From Indolivaga macrotermitis (GTDB taxonomy: Bacteria; Bacteroidota; Bacteroidia; Bacteroidales; Dysgonomonadaceae), in contig NZ_FQUC01000001.1 of NCBI RefSeq assembly GCF_900128985.1, positions 310,001 through 374,000 on the forward strand: a stretch of DNA of 64,000 nucleotides, in the 5' to 3' direction. Numbering within the stretch: position 1 is the stretch's first letter; each line of letters starts with the position of its first letter. Positions 28,213 to 38,031 of the stretch are shown piece by piece. Position numbers and translations under genes: made by a program. Under the pieces are notes generated by a model. That model saw nothing but the letters and a program-made list of their open reading frames with translations. It ran no database searches and was not told the origin of the DNA.

Positions 28213-30537
28213 TTATTTATTAGGAGTATCCCATATGTGAGTTTTACTGCATGTAATATTCACTGTCTGATTACCACTTTGCATACGGAAATCTCCTTGT
28301 TCCAGAATCCATTTTCCGTCGGCTCCGACAAATGCAAGGTCGCTACCTTTGATAGACATTGTAACAGTTTTTGTTTCGCCGGGTTGTAATTCCACTTTGT
28401 CGAAGGCTCGTAACCTGCGACTCTCAGGGGTCAGTGATGCTACTAAGTCGCGACTGAATAGCATGACAACTTCTTTTCCGGCACGTGTACCGCTGTTGGT
28501 TACGTCTATAGAGAAATGAAGTTCATCTTCTGCGGTAAAAGAAGCTGCATTAGTCTGGAAATTGCTGTACTCAAACGTGGTATAGCTGAGACCGTAACCG
28601 AAAGGCCATTGAACGGAAATAACCGCATCATAATCGTATGCACCTTCCATCTTGTCCATTTCTTCGCTTACCCTATAGTCGTAGGTGGTAAGTTCAGCTT
28701 GATTGCGCGGGTATGTGTAAGGCATCTTACCACTAGGGTTGACATCGCCGGCTAAGATATTAGCTAATGCATCTCCACCATAATTTCCGGGTAACAAGAT
28801 GTTTATGATGCCCTTTGCCAAAGGTTCAAGGTCATTGATGATGCGAGGTCTACCTCCGTTGATTATCAATATAATGGGTTTACCTGTAGCCGCCAACGCT
28901 TTTACAAGTTTACTTTGGTTAGCTGATATAGCAAGGTCAGAGAGGTTTCCGGGAGTTTCACAGTAAGAATTTTCTCCGATACAAGCAATGATGATATCCA
29001 CATTGCGTGCAGCAGCAACTGCTTTTTCAATCTCCGGCTCGTTCTCTTCGGTATAACTACCTTCTGGTTTATAGGTTACCCCTTGTTCCAGACGAACGTT
29101 TTCAATACCGAATTTGTTAGAAAGTGCCTCGTAAATGGTGTTGTATTTCTCTGCAAATCTGTCAGCCAGATGTCCTTGCCATGAATAACTCCATCCTCCG
29201 TTCAGACAGCGCATTGAATTGGCATTAGGCCCTGTAACAAGAAGTTTTTTGCCTTTAACTAGCGGCAATATATTATCTTTATTTTTAAGCAGGATTTGTG
29301 ATTCTTCGGCTGCGTGAAGAGCCAATTCCGCATGTTCTTTGCCTCCGAAAAGCGGATAATCTTCTGACGAAGTATTGGGACGTTCGAAGAGGTTCAAACG
29401 GAACTTGAGCCTGAGAACACGACGAACGGCATCATCAATACGGCTCATCGGTACCTTACCCTCTTCCACCAATTCTTTCAGCAGTGTGCAGAAGCTAAGG
29501 TCATAAGGTTCCATTGCCATATCTATACCTGCATTAATAGCTATTTGAATAGCCTCTTTCTTATTAGCTGCAATGTGTTCGCGTGTGTATAGATTATTGA
29601 TGTCGGCCCAGTCGGTTATCAGTATACCGTCCCATCCCAGGTCTTCCTTGAGCCATTTGGTGAGCAGTTCGTAGCTGGCATGTACGGGTACTCCATTAAT
29701 AGAACCGCTGTTGGCCATGATAGTCAAAGCTCCGGCTTCTACACATGCTTTAAAAGGCGCAAAACACTTTTCGCGCAGATCGGATTCGGATATATAGGCC
29801 GGCGTGCGGTCTTTACCGGTACGTGGCATACTATAACCCATATAGTGTTTTACAGATGTAGCGATGCGGTCGGCGGGAATGTGATTAGGATCGTCGCCCT
29901 GATAACCACGAACAGCTGAACTTCCCATTACCGAGTTAACGAGGCAATCTTCGCCAAAACTTTCCCAAACACGAGACCATCGCGGGTCACGTGCCATATC
30001 TACTGTGGGTGAATAAGTCCACGGACAATTGGCGGCACGGGTTTCGTAAGCAGTGATACGTGCCGACTCGTAAGCCAGATCAGGGTTGAATGAAGCGGCG
30101 ATATTGATGTTTTGCGGGAACAAAGTACCGTCCAATGTATAAGTAGTACCGTGAGTTTGGTCAAGCCCATAAACACATGGGATGCCAATTTCTTTCATTG
30201 AAACGGCTTGTATCTTGCCGATAATTTCCTGCCATTTTTCCCTGCTTTGTGCAACGGGTCCCGGTGCATTGAGAAAGGAGCCTACCTTGAACTCTGCAAT
30301 GGCTTTATGGACTTTAGCATCATCGAGTTTGAACTCACCATTCTCAAAGTCACCCAGTACATCAATGGCCAGTTCTGTCATTTGACCTATCTTTTCATCT
30401 AGAGTCATCTTGGAGAGGACAGAATCGACCTGTTGTTCTATCTTGGAGTCTTTAGGAATGGCAGGAGGAGCTACCTGCGTAGAGCAGGCAGCCATTGCCA
30501 CTGTTGTTGAAATTAGTAGTATTTTTTTTAGTATCAT
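28213..30537 (-). CDS. bglX: GH3 beta-glucosidase (BglX-like lipoprotein)
   Basis: A 774-residue exo-acting glycosidase that removes glucose from the non-reducing end of beta-glucan oligosaccharides. It has a lipoprotein signal (Cys 18 in AMAACSTQ), the GH3 N-terminal TIM barrel with [25 protein letters not shown] and nucleophile D309 in [11 protein letters not shown], the alpha/beta sandwich domain ([20 protein letters not shown]), and a fibronectin-III-like C-terminus ([11 protein letters not shown]). Length is full. As last gene of the glucan locus it would finish degradation, probably in the periplasm. The symbol is by family; specificity is inferred from neighbours. Confidence 0.93.
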   Translation of the reverse strand: MILKKILLISTTVAMAACSTQVAPPAIPKDSKIEQQVDSVLSKMTLDEKIGQMTELAIDVLGDFENGEFKLDDAKVHKAIAEFKVGSFLNAPGPVAQSREKWQEIIGKIQAVSMKEIGIPCVYGLDQTHGTTYTLDGTLFPQNINIAASFNPDLAYESARITAYETRAANCPWTYSPTVDMARDPRWSRVWESFGEDCLVNSVMGSSAVRGYQGDDPNHIPADRIATSVKHYMGYSMPRTGKDRTPAYISESDLREKCFAPFKACVEAGALTIMANSGSINGVPVHASYELLTKWLKEDLGWDGILITDWADINNLYTREHIAANKKEAIQIAINAGIDMAMEPYDLSFCTLLKELVEEGKVPMSRIDDAVRRVLRLKFRLNLFERPNTSSEDYPLFGGKEHAELALHAAEESQILLKNKDNILPLVKGKKLLVTGPNANSMRCLNGGWSYSWQGHLADRFAEKYNTIYEALSNKFGIENVRLEQGVTYKPEGSYTEENEPEIEKAVAAARNVDIIIACIGENSYCETPGNLSDLAISANQSKLVKALAATGKPIILIINGGRPRIINDLEPLAKGIINILLPGNYGGDALANILAGDVNPSGKMPYTYPRNQAELTTYDYRVSEEMDKMEGAYDYDAVISVQWPFGYGLSYTTFEYSNFQTNAASFTAEDELHFSIDVTNSGTRAGKEVVMLFSRDLVASLTPESRRLRAFDKVELQPGETKTVTMSIKGSDLAFVGADGKWILEQGDFRMQSGNQTVNITCSKTHIWDTPNK

Positions 30538-30565
30538 ATCAGAAAATATTATTCTTTAATCAATA

Positions 30566-31822
30566 TTACAGAACAGTTACCATATCCACATAGTAGCCAT
30601 GTCCTATGCAAAGGAATCCGTCTTCTGCCTGAATCTTATCCAAAACCTCTTGGGTGAGTTGTACTTCTTTCACACCGCCTTCCGAGAATTCAATCACAGA
30701 AGTGCCGGGCAGATCGGCCCACCAGCCAGAAGTAGTACGCAACTGATGATAAGCATCTTCTGAAGCTACAGAATAATGGATACTCAAAGTCGCACCAGCC
30801 TTAATAGAAGCAAATACATCTTTACCGATCAGGTTGAACATTTTGTTCGGATTACCGTCTGGCAAATCCCATGACACATAATGACGTCCTTGCCAAAGAA
30901 CTGTTTCAGAAGAAACTACAACTGTCTGTTCGGTAACAATGATGCCGGAATTATAGAATTGCACATCTTCTCCGTCTTTCGTCTTTCCTGTCAGCTTATA
31001 TTCTCCGTCTCCTAGTTCAGGACAGATAATTGCAATTTCTGTAGCAGTCTGCCGTGTGAATTCGGTGATAGCTTGTCCGGCAAATGTCAATGAGGCGATT
31101 TGATCGAGATTAATACCGGTTATCACCCATTCTTTGTTGGCATTGGTGCGGTCGGCTCCTCCGGTGACAAGCGCAGACCGGGACACATTGACTTTATTTG
31201 CTCCATATTCATTGCCATCAGCATCTACGAAAATCACTCGATACTCGCCTTCCGTCAAATCGGCAGGTACGGCATATTCTATATAGTTCCCGTCTTCAGA
31301 TGTGATATAAGTAACATCGGTAATAGTTTTACCATCAATGATAATGCTTTTCACCTTGTTGAGGTTATCGCCGTAAAGAAGCGCTTTTGTACCCGGAACG
31401 ATAATGCGTTCAAGTCCTTTGTCTATTGCCCATGGATCATCTGATAGAGGGTTTACCTGTACGGTACCTTCCCTATAAGTTGATTTACCGGCTTCGGTCG
31501 AGACTATTACCTTAAAACCGTATGTGCCCGCTTTGAGATTCATGTCGAGCGTAGTTCCTGTCTGCACTTCATTACCATCGATCAGCCACGATATAGTGGT
31601 ATGATCTGCTGGTGTGACTGTCAACTTTATGGTAAGATTCGCATTCCGGCTGATAGTCGCAATAACAGGTAGTTGTCCGTTTGTCCGATCGGGAAAAATA
31701 GGATCAAGTATCCGTGGTTCATCATCAGCGGTAGCTGTTGAGAACGGATCTTCGTCGCTGCAGGCTGTGAATGTAAAACTCATAGCCAGCATGGCAAGTA
31801 GTATATAATATATCTTTTTCAT
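30566..31822 (-). CDS. Surface glycan-binding lipoprotein (SGBP)
   Basis: A 418-residue lipoprotein (lipid Cys 21 in FTACSDED, followed by acidic residues typical of surface export). It has repeated immunoglobulin-like/TIG beta-sandwich modules: an N-terminal one (TISWLIDGNEVQTGTTL), two IPT/TIG-like ones (GTKALLYGDNLNKVKSIIIDGK; NKEWVITGINLDQIASLTFAGQ) and a C-terminal carbohydrate-binding region rich in Trp and Tyr (VLWQGRHYVSWDLPDG, SGWWADLPG). This matches SGBPs of beta-glucan loci, which hold polysaccharide at the cell surface. It lies between susD and the GH3 gene, with gaps of 25-28 bp. Confidence 0.86.
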   Translation of the reverse strand: MKKIYYILLAMLAMSFTFTACSDEDPFSTATADDEPRILDPIFPDRTNGQLPVIATISRNANLTIKLTVTPADHTTISWLIDGNEVQTGTTLDMNLKAGTYGFKVIVSTEAGKSTYREGTVQVNPLSDDPWAIDKGLERIIVPGTKALLYGDNLNKVKSIIIDGKTITDVTYITSEDGNYIEYAVPADLTEGEYRVIFVDADGNEYGANKVNVSRSALVTGGADRTNANKEWVITGINLDQIASLTFAGQAITEFTRQTATEIAIICPELGDGEYKLTGKTKDGEDVQFYNSGIIVTEQTVVVSSETVLWQGRHYVSWDLPDGNPNKMFNLIGKDVFASIKAGATLSIHYSVASEDAYHQLRTTSGWWADLPGTSVIEFSEGGVKEVQLTQEVLDKIQAEDGFLCIGHGYYVDMVTVL

Positions 31823-31847
31823 ATTTGACTCTTATTTGTTGTTATAG

Positions 31848-33524
31848 TTATTTCGTAACATCCCACCATACAGTTGTGTTCCAGCTATTAGTGCCGCCCA
31901 TGCGGCTCAATGCCTCATCATAACTCTTTTTGTTGTAAGACGACTCAAGTACGGGGTAGCAAAGGCGTACGGGAATTTCAGAACCGCCGGTAAGGAATTG
32001 ACCAAAGCCATATTCTGCCGGAGATTTAAGTTTTGGATAACCCGAACGACGGACATTTGCCCAACATTCAGCCGGATTAGTGAAGTGGAGAATCCATGCC
32101 TGAGTATTAATGGATTCCTTCTTTTGCTCGTCAGTATAGCCTATACCATTATTTTGAATAAACTCGTTGAAGCTTTCGTCAGACACCGCTTCACAATCAT
32201 AATTATCGGTCAGGAAGTTCATAGCCGCACGTACACCTTCTTTGTATAGACTTTCTACAGATTTGCCTCCGACATTCCATTTTTTTAATGCTGCTTCTGC
32301 CAACAGGAATTTCACTTCCGAAGAAGTTATTACCACGCCCGGATTACTGCCATTAAGGAAATTGTTCGCTAATTTAGGTTCGGTTTCGCGAGTCACACTG
32401 ATAGTGACATTCGAATTGGTTTCGGCCATTTTTTTCAATATATCGCTGTCGTAACCTGCCGGCCATGGTTCCCAAGAGTATGCACCCGGATCGCGTGGCT
32501 GAAATGGGATATTCTTTTCAAGCATTTCATCTGTCAGGTCAACACGATTGTCGGGACTTGTAGTACTCATAAGTTCGTCATAATAACAGCGGGCAATTCT
32601 GAACGTACGCGGATCGCCACTATTGTAGAGTTGATTGAAGAACGTAGAGCACAGATAACTGGGATTATTGGCAGGGTCATTACCGAAGAGTAACTGCGAC
32701 AGGGCATTACCACGATAGTCGGTATAAGCTTCCTGTCCAAAACTGAACGCTATATCTATATACTTAATAAGTGCGTCATCACTGGCATTTTCAATAATGC
32801 CTCCATCGGCAGCCAGTGCTTCCTCAAATTCTTTTTGAGCTTTTTCGGGAGCCACATCGGAAATTCTCATGGCGAAACGTAAGCAAAGCGAGTTGGCTAG
32901 TTTTTTCCATTTATCCACACTACCATTAAAAATAACGTCACCTGTAATCTTGTCTTTGCTGGCATCGAAATTGGCAACAGCAGCTTTCAACTCAACGAAG
33001 AAACCATTATATATTTCTTCCTGTGTATCATAGCGGGGATTGAATTTATCCTCTAAGTAGCCTTTGCCCGCCTCACTGTAAGGAGCATCTCCATAAATGT
33101 CGGTGATAATGGACATCAGATAAACTTTGTATATACGCAGAGCAGAGTTAATATTTACCTTTTCGGGATCATCGGCTGTACGGTATTCAGCATCGGTGAT
33201 GTTTTTAATACCATTGGAATAGAATATAGTCCATACACGACCCATCTCACTGTTATCCTGTGTGTGGCGGCCTCCAAAGTTAGTAGTATTCCAGCATCCC
33301 ATAAGGTGCTGATTGAATGCATATAGGTAGTTACGGTAAATTTCTACCATATCGAGACTTCCATAAGTCTGTAATTGAGCTGTAGTAAGCTGGGCATTAG
33401 GATCAATGGATGGAGCCTTCGACGGGTCGGTGTTCATGTCTTCCATGTAACTGTCGCTACATGCGGCGAAGAACATGGCGCATGCCACCAGTATTGTTGT
33501 GATATATGATTGATTGTATTTCAT
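31848..33524 (-). CDS. SusD-like glycan-capture lipoprotein
   Basis: A 558-residue SusD/RagB-family lipoprotein (lipid Cys 22 in FFAACSDSYMEDMN) that forms the lid of the SusC transporter. TPR-like helical scaffolding is visible (NSALRIYKVYLMSIITDIYGDAPYSEAG, typical of the family). The SusD-2 style (EDMNTDPSKAPSIDPNAQL) suggests the SusD_2 branch. It follows susC by 39 bp and precedes the SGBP gene, so all are in one transcript. Confidence 0.94.
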   Translation of the reverse strand: MKYNQSYITTILVACAMFFAACSDSYMEDMNTDPSKAPSIDPNAQLTTAQLQTYGSLDMVEIYRNYLYAFNQHLMGCWNTTNFGGRHTQDNSEMGRVWTIFYSNGIKNITDAEYRTADDPEKVNINSALRIYKVYLMSIITDIYGDAPYSEAGKGYLEDKFNPRYDTQEEIYNGFFVELKAAVANFDASKDKITGDVIFNGSVDKWKKLANSLCLRFAMRISDVAPEKAQKEFEEALAADGGIIENASDDALIKYIDIAFSFGQEAYTDYRGNALSQLLFGNDPANNPSYLCSTFFNQLYNSGDPRTFRIARCYYDELMSTTSPDNRVDLTDEMLEKNIPFQPRDPGAYSWEPWPAGYDSDILKKMAETNSNVTISVTRETEPKLANNFLNGSNPGVVITSSEVKFLLAEAALKKWNVGGKSVESLYKEGVRAAMNFLTDNYDCEAVSDESFNEFIQNNGIGYTDEQKKESINTQAWILHFTNPAECWANVRRSGYPKLKSPAEYGFGQFLTGGSEIPVRLCYPVLESSYNKKSYDEALSRMGGTNSWNTTVWWDVTK

Positions 33525-33563
33525 TGTATATCTTATTATATGTGAATAAAAATTGAGGTCTCG

Positions 33564-36500
33564 TTAGAATTTTACGTTAACATTGACACCATAACTCTTG
33601 CGGGATGGCAACGAACCATATTCTAACCCCATACCGGTTGTATTATTGTAGTTTGAATCCGGATCAATATTTGGAATATTCTTCCACACGATGAACGGGT
33701 TGCGCGCAACAAATGAGAGGGTGAGACCTTTTATTGTACTTTTCAGCCATGATTGTGGTACATTGTAAGTCAATGTTATCTCGCGGCATTTTATGTAGGA
33801 GTTGTCATAGATAAACATTGACGGGGCATTACGGCTGACGCTCATCCAGTAATCTTCGGGATTGATGTAAATATCATTGGGGCGGTAGGTACCGTCACCG
33901 TTGTCAATTACACCTGGAGAGACAAAGCCGCCCGTAGGATTCCAATCAGATGACCCTTTGGCGATGCCTGCGGCTTGACGCTGCTCTTCCGATCTGTACC
34001 ATTCTTCGCGTCCGGTAAGTGTTGCTTTCTCCTTACCCGATTCATAAGAAGCACGGGCTGACATAGAGTAGAGGTCGGCGCCCACCTTCACATCGAAGAG
34101 AGCCGAGAGCGAAAGGTTCTTGTAAGTTAAAGTAGTAGCGAGACCTCCCGTCCAATCCCATGAAGCGTTACCTAGTACATGGTTGCTCTTGTCGTACTGA
34201 GGTAAACCTGTCGTTGGATCGATAAGGATATCTCCGTTTTCATTGCGTAAGAAGTCAGGACCGACGATAGAACCAAAGTTTTCGCCTACTTTAGCTGCCA
34301 CCTGAACATCGAGCCAACTGGCTTTCTCCAACTCGATCATGTCCATTCCATCTACAAGTTTCTTAACCTTATTACTGTTCTTAGAGAAGTTAATATTCAA
34401 GTCCCAAGAGAAATCTTTGATTTCGACAGGGCGTGTGTTGAGTGAGATCTCTATCCCTTTATTCTCTATCTCGCCGGCATTGATGAGGCGGTGAGTGTAA
34501 CCTGATGTCCATGAAGTGGCCATACTCATAATCTGGTTCTTGCTGACTTGTGTATAATAGGTAACATCGAGACCAACACGGTTTTTCAGGAATTTCATTT
34601 CCAGACCTATTTCAAATGAATTGGTCTTTGTCGGTTTCAGGTTTTTATTAGGTATCGTATTATTATTGATATATCCGATAGTATAGCCCGGATAAGTAAA
34701 CTTCGACTTGGTATAAACAAGCCCTAATTGATAAGGGTCGGTGTCGCTACCTACCTGTGCCCATGACATACGGAGTTTTCCATAAGGCATGGCATCCTGC
34801 AATTTGGTCAGTTCCGAGAATACAAAGCTACCCGAGAACGATGGATAAACATACATATTGTTGCCTGTAGGTAAGGTCGAAGACTGGTCGCCACGCAGGG
34901 TAGTGTCAAAGTATAACATGTGTTTCCATCCCAGATTGATAGCTCCGTAGGCAGAGTTGATTTGCTTGCGGTAACTGTTCTGATCGAAGCTGGTTTCATT
35001 GAAGCTCATCATAGCCACCACGTCACGGATTTGCATATCTTGTCCGGTAATGATAGTAGTCTGGTTGTTCACTTTATACATATTACCTCCGAGAGTAGCG
35101 TTGAAATCGAAATCGCCCCAGCTGTTATTGTAAAGAGCAAGTACCTCAAAATTATACATACGGTTGCGGAAGCTGCTGTTTTGCAGGCGACCTGCTTCAT
35201 AACCGGGTGTAGTAGGAGCTTTGTAATCCTCGAAGGTAAACCAGTTGAGTTCGGCTCCGATAGTTCCTTGCAACTTTACATGACTGTTGATATTCCAGAG
35301 AGCTTTTCCGTTGAAGCGGAACTGGTCTTTCTTCGAATCGTTTGAATTTTTATATATGTCCCAGTAAGGATTCACGTTGTAAGGGTCCATACCATTCCAG
35401 TTTGCATAATTTCCGTTTTCGTCCTGATAAGTTTTCAGCCACTTTTGATCGTAAGTTGTGGCAAGTGTCATCAGGTTTTTACCGATATTCGATTTGCTGT
35501 CTCCCAATGCAGGACGGTTCTTTACATCTTCACGCGTATAATTAGCACTGAAGTCTAAATCCACTTTAGACAGGGTGGTATTGGTACGCAGATTAAAAAT
35601 GTCGCGGCTCATATGCGTTTCGGGTACGATATCTTTGTTACGCATATCGGTATAAGTGAAACGTACGCCCGTTTTTCCGCTGTTTGCGCTGACTATGGCA
35701 GAGTTAGTGGCTGTAAGCCCTGTACGGAAGAAGCCCGAAGTATTGTCGGGTATGATGAGGTAAGGACGCTCCACGCCGTCGAAGTATTTGAGCATGTTGG
35801 TTCCGTCCGCTTTCGGTCCCCAGCTTTTATTGGTATTAGATACGGCATCGATACTGTAAGTTCCGTTACTGCCCATACCATATACCTGCTGTACATTGTT
35901 CCATTTGGCCAACTGTGTATCGAAGGTTAGTGTTCCGTTGTATTCTACACTGAAACTATCCTTTCCTCCGGCTTTCTTGGTTGTGATCAAAATTACGCCG
36001 TGGCTTGCGCGGCTACCATAAAGAGCCGATGCGGCAGGCCCTTTAAGAACAGACATATTCTCAATATCGTCAGGATTGATACTTGAAATACCATCACCGA
36101 GGTCAAAACCTCCGGATGTGCCCGCACTACCATAATTGGTATTATCGAGAGGAACACCGTCGATGACATACAAGGGCTGGTTGTTTCCCGTCATTTCGGT
36201 ACTACCACGCAGGATAACACGGGTAGATCCGGATGGCCCGCCTGCGGTCTGGCTGACTACCAACCCTGCTACACGCCCCGCCATAGAGTTGATAACATTA
36301 GTTTCTTTGGCTTTCATCAAGGACTCTCCTTTAACCTCATCCACGCCGTAGCCTAATGCTTTACGCTCTCTCTTGATTCCTAGAGCTGTAACGACTACGT
36401 CGTCGAGCATTTTGCTGTCCTCGATCAAAGTGATATCCATAGGGGATTGACCTGCTTTTAGTTCCTGAGACTTATAGCCTATGTAGCTGATGACAATAGT

Positions 36501-36758
36501 GCCTCCGGACGGAATATTCAGGCTGAACTTACCCTCCATATCAGTTATGGTACCATTACTGGCGTTTCCTTTCTCAATAACGGCAGCTCCGATAACGGGG
36601 CCAAATGCATCTTTCACCGTTCCTGTAACTTTGTTACCTTGTTGTGCAATTGCGGATTGATCCGGGCTTGCCGCTGCTTTCACTTGTGGAATGGCTCCCA
36701 ATAAGCAGAGAGACAATGTTCCACAGAACAACGTGTGTTTGTAATTTCTTACTTTCAT
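33564..36758 (-). CDS. SusC-like TonB-dependent glycan transporter
   Basis: A 1064-residue outer-membrane transporter. After the signal peptide comes a CarboxypepD-like domain (NKVTGTVKDAFGPVIGAAVIEKG), a TonB box/plug region (LDDVVVTALGIKRERKALGYGVDEV) and plug motifs (NPDDIENMSVLKGPAASALYGSRASHG), then the 22-strand barrel ending in the expected terminal aromatic (NVNVKF). It works with the adjacent SusD to import glucan oligosaccharides. A short inverted repeat lies just before its start codon. Confidence 0.96.
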   Translation of the reverse strand: MKVRNYKHTLFCGTLSLCLLGAIPQVKAAASPDQSAIAQQGNKVTGTVKDAFGPVIGAAVIEKGNASNGTITDMEGKFSLNIPSGGTIVISYIGYKSQELKAGQSPMDITLIEDSKMLDDVVVTALGIKRERKALGYGVDEVKGESLMKAKETNVINSMAGRVAGLVVSQTAGGPSGSTRVILRGSTEMTGNNQPLYVIDGVPLDNTNYGSAGTSGGFDLGDGISSINPDDIENMSVLKGPAASALYGSRASHGVILITTKKAGGKDSFSVEYNGTLTFDTQLAKWNNVQQVYGMGSNGTYSIDAVSNTNKSWGPKADGTNMLKYFDGVERPYLIIPDNTSGFFRTGLTATNSAIVSANSGKTGVRFTYTDMRNKDIVPETHMSRDIFNLRTNTTLSKVDLDFSANYTREDVKNRPALGDSKSNIGKNLMTLATTYDQKWLKTYQDENGNYANWNGMDPYNVNPYWDIYKNSNDSKKDQFRFNGKALWNINSHVKLQGTIGAELNWFTFEDYKAPTTPGYEAGRLQNSSFRNRMYNFEVLALYNNSWGDFDFNATLGGNMYKVNNQTTIITGQDMQIRDVVAMMSFNETSFDQNSYRKQINSAYGAINLGWKHMLYFDTTLRGDQSSTLPTGNNMYVYPSFSGSFVFSELTKLQDAMPYGKLRMSWAQVGSDTDPYQLGLVYTKSKFTYPGYTIGYINNNTIPNKNLKPTKTNSFEIGLEMKFLKNRVGLDVTYYTQVSKNQIMSMATSWTSGYTHRLINAGEIENKGIEISLNTRPVEIKDFSWDLNINFSKNSNKVKKLVDGMDMIELEKASWLDVQVAAKVGENFGSIVGPDFLRNENGDILIDPTTGLPQYDKSNHVLGNASWDWTGGLATTLTYKNLSLSALFDVKVGADLYSMSARASYESGKEKATLTGREEWYRSEEQRQAAGIAKGSSDWNPTGGFVSPGVIDNGDGTYRPNDIYINPEDYWMSVSRNAPSMFIYDNSYIKCREITLTYNVPQSWLKSTIKGLTLSFVARNPFIVWKNIPNIDPDSNYNNTTGMGLEYGSLPSRKSYGVNVNVKF

Positions 36759-36778
36759 GGAATATATAATTAAGATTA

Positions 36779-36791
36779 AGGTCGCAGACCT
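36779..36791 (-). repeat. Short inverted repeat in the susC leader
   Basis: AGGTC-N3-GACCT (36779-36791) lies 20 bp before the susC start codon in the 108-bp gap after the GH16 gene. It could be a leader hairpin or an operator half-site pair. Confidence 0.35.
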
Positions 36792-36866
36792 ATTTATTGT
36801 TATTGTATATGTAACAACATCAAATAATTATAACTTAATGTTGCTGTGCTGAAGATTTTCTGTTGC

Positions 36867-37697
36867 TTAATAAATTTTCACCCAGTCGATGTACATATGT
36901 ACTTTTTCTCCGTCTTTTAATGCCGTAATCTCGTTTATGTCAGTAATACCGGTGAAGGCTCCACCCACGGCAAGATTAAACAGAATGTAGCAGTTATCCT
37001 GAAAATACTCGTGGCGTCCACTGACTTTACTAATATCAAATGAATAGAATTTGATTCCATCAACAGATACTGTAAGGCTATTTTCGTTCCAATCTAATGA
37101 GTAGGTATGATATTTGCCGTCTTGCAGATTATTAGCAACATTTGCTGCATAGAATTCCTGCCGGTGTCCGGCTTCCATATCAGTACCATAATGAATGGCT
37201 GTGTTTACATATGTTTCGGTGGTTCCCGTAGCAATTCCGTTGCGCTCACCTATTTCCATAATATCGATTTCTCCACATTCTGGCCATTGTTTGTCATTGT
37301 CTCCCATCAACCAGAATGCAGGCCATAAGCCGTTGGCGGTTTTGGGAAGTTTAATGCTTGCTTCTATTTTTCCGTACTTAAAATTCTTTTTTCCTTGACT
37401 ATTTACCCGTCCGGAGTAAATCTTATTTCCCTTACGTTCGGCTGTCAGGATCAACACTGATTTCCCTTCGTCTGTACCAACGGATACATATGCGGGATCA
37501 TATGCTTGTAGTTCCTGGTTAACCCAGCCCGGTTCATGAACTTCTTTAGTCCATACATTTTCATTAAAAGAATCAAAGTCGTCTTTGAAAAGGAGCTTTT
37601 CTTGTCCTTCTCCAGGTTCCATATCTACATCGTTGGATGAGCAGGATTGATGGATAGAACACATTGTTAATAGTAGTAAGGCTATTACTTTTCTCAT
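36867..37697 (-). CDS. GH16 endo-beta-glucanase (laminarinase/lichenase type)
   Basis: A 276-residue lipoprotein (signal to Cys 19, HQSCSSND). The beta-jelly-roll catalytic domain fills the rest, with the GH16 active site GEIDIMEIG: nucleophile E143, D145 and acid/base E148. The one-residue insertion in ExDxxE is the form of the laminarinase/lichenase subgroup, as opposed to agarases or kappa-carrageenases. It would cut beta-1,3 or mixed-linkage glucan at the surface. It is the first gene after the regulator, with its own promoter, and the rest of the locus follows. Confidence 0.93.
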   Translation of the reverse strand: MRKVIALLLLTMCSIHQSCSSNDVDMEPGEGQEKLLFKDDFDSFNENVWTKEVHEPGWVNQELQAYDPAYVSVGTDEGKSVLILTAERKGNKIYSGRVNSQGKKNFKYGKIEASIKLPKTANGLWPAFWLMGDNDKQWPECGEIDIMEIGERNGIATGTTETYVNTAIHYGTDMEAGHRQEFYAANVANNLQDGKYHTYSLDWNENSLTVSVDGIKFYSFDISKVSGRHEYFQDNCYILFNLAVGGAFTGITDINEITALKDGEKVHMYIDWVKIY

Positions 37698-37807
37698 GCT
37701 AATGGTAGTTTAGGGTTACACTTGTTTCTCATGGCTGTTTTTGGGTACGGCCGGCAACAAAACATTCCGTCGTTTGTTTATCCGGCTTTTATCCTAAAGA
37801 CACTGCA

Positions 37808-37851
37808 CAAAGATGTTAATAGTATATAAAAATGATGGTCAGATATCTGAC
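37808..37851 (-). promoter_or_regulatory. Promoter of the glucan locus with a 14-bp palindrome
   Basis: The minus-strand -7 box CATCTTTG (37808-37815, 7 of 8 consensus bases) has a perfect palindrome GTCAGATATCTGAC (37838-37851) 22 bp upstream, centred about 43 bp before the predicted start. That is where an activator would sit, possibly the adjacent hybrid regulator. The rest of the 334-bp gap 37698-38031 is AT-rich leader and the regulator's terminator. Confidence 0.5.
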
Positions 37852-37969
37852 ATATAAGGTTTGATTGCAGACATTTCTTCACCACAACCTACAGATATAT
37901 GATCTTTTAAGTGTTTCTATATATGTAAATGGTTGATGTGGGTGAATGTTACTAAAAGTTGAATTATAT

Positions 37970-38009
37970 AAAATAAAAAGTGCCAATAATAGAATGTTTA
38001 CCGGCACTT
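37970..38009 (-). terminator. Terminator of the hybrid regulator gene
   Basis: On the minus strand AAGTGCC (38009-38003) pairs with GGCACTT (37984-37978), followed by TTTTATTTTAT. It separates the regulator transcript from the GH16 promoter. Confidence 0.7.
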
Positions 38010-38031
38010 CAATCGAAAAGTGAAATAGAGT

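Noticed and set aside
28055-28240. 61-codon ORF after mnmE
   Set aside because: It runs through the mnmE/GH3 terminator stem, has low-complexity residues and resembles no protein.
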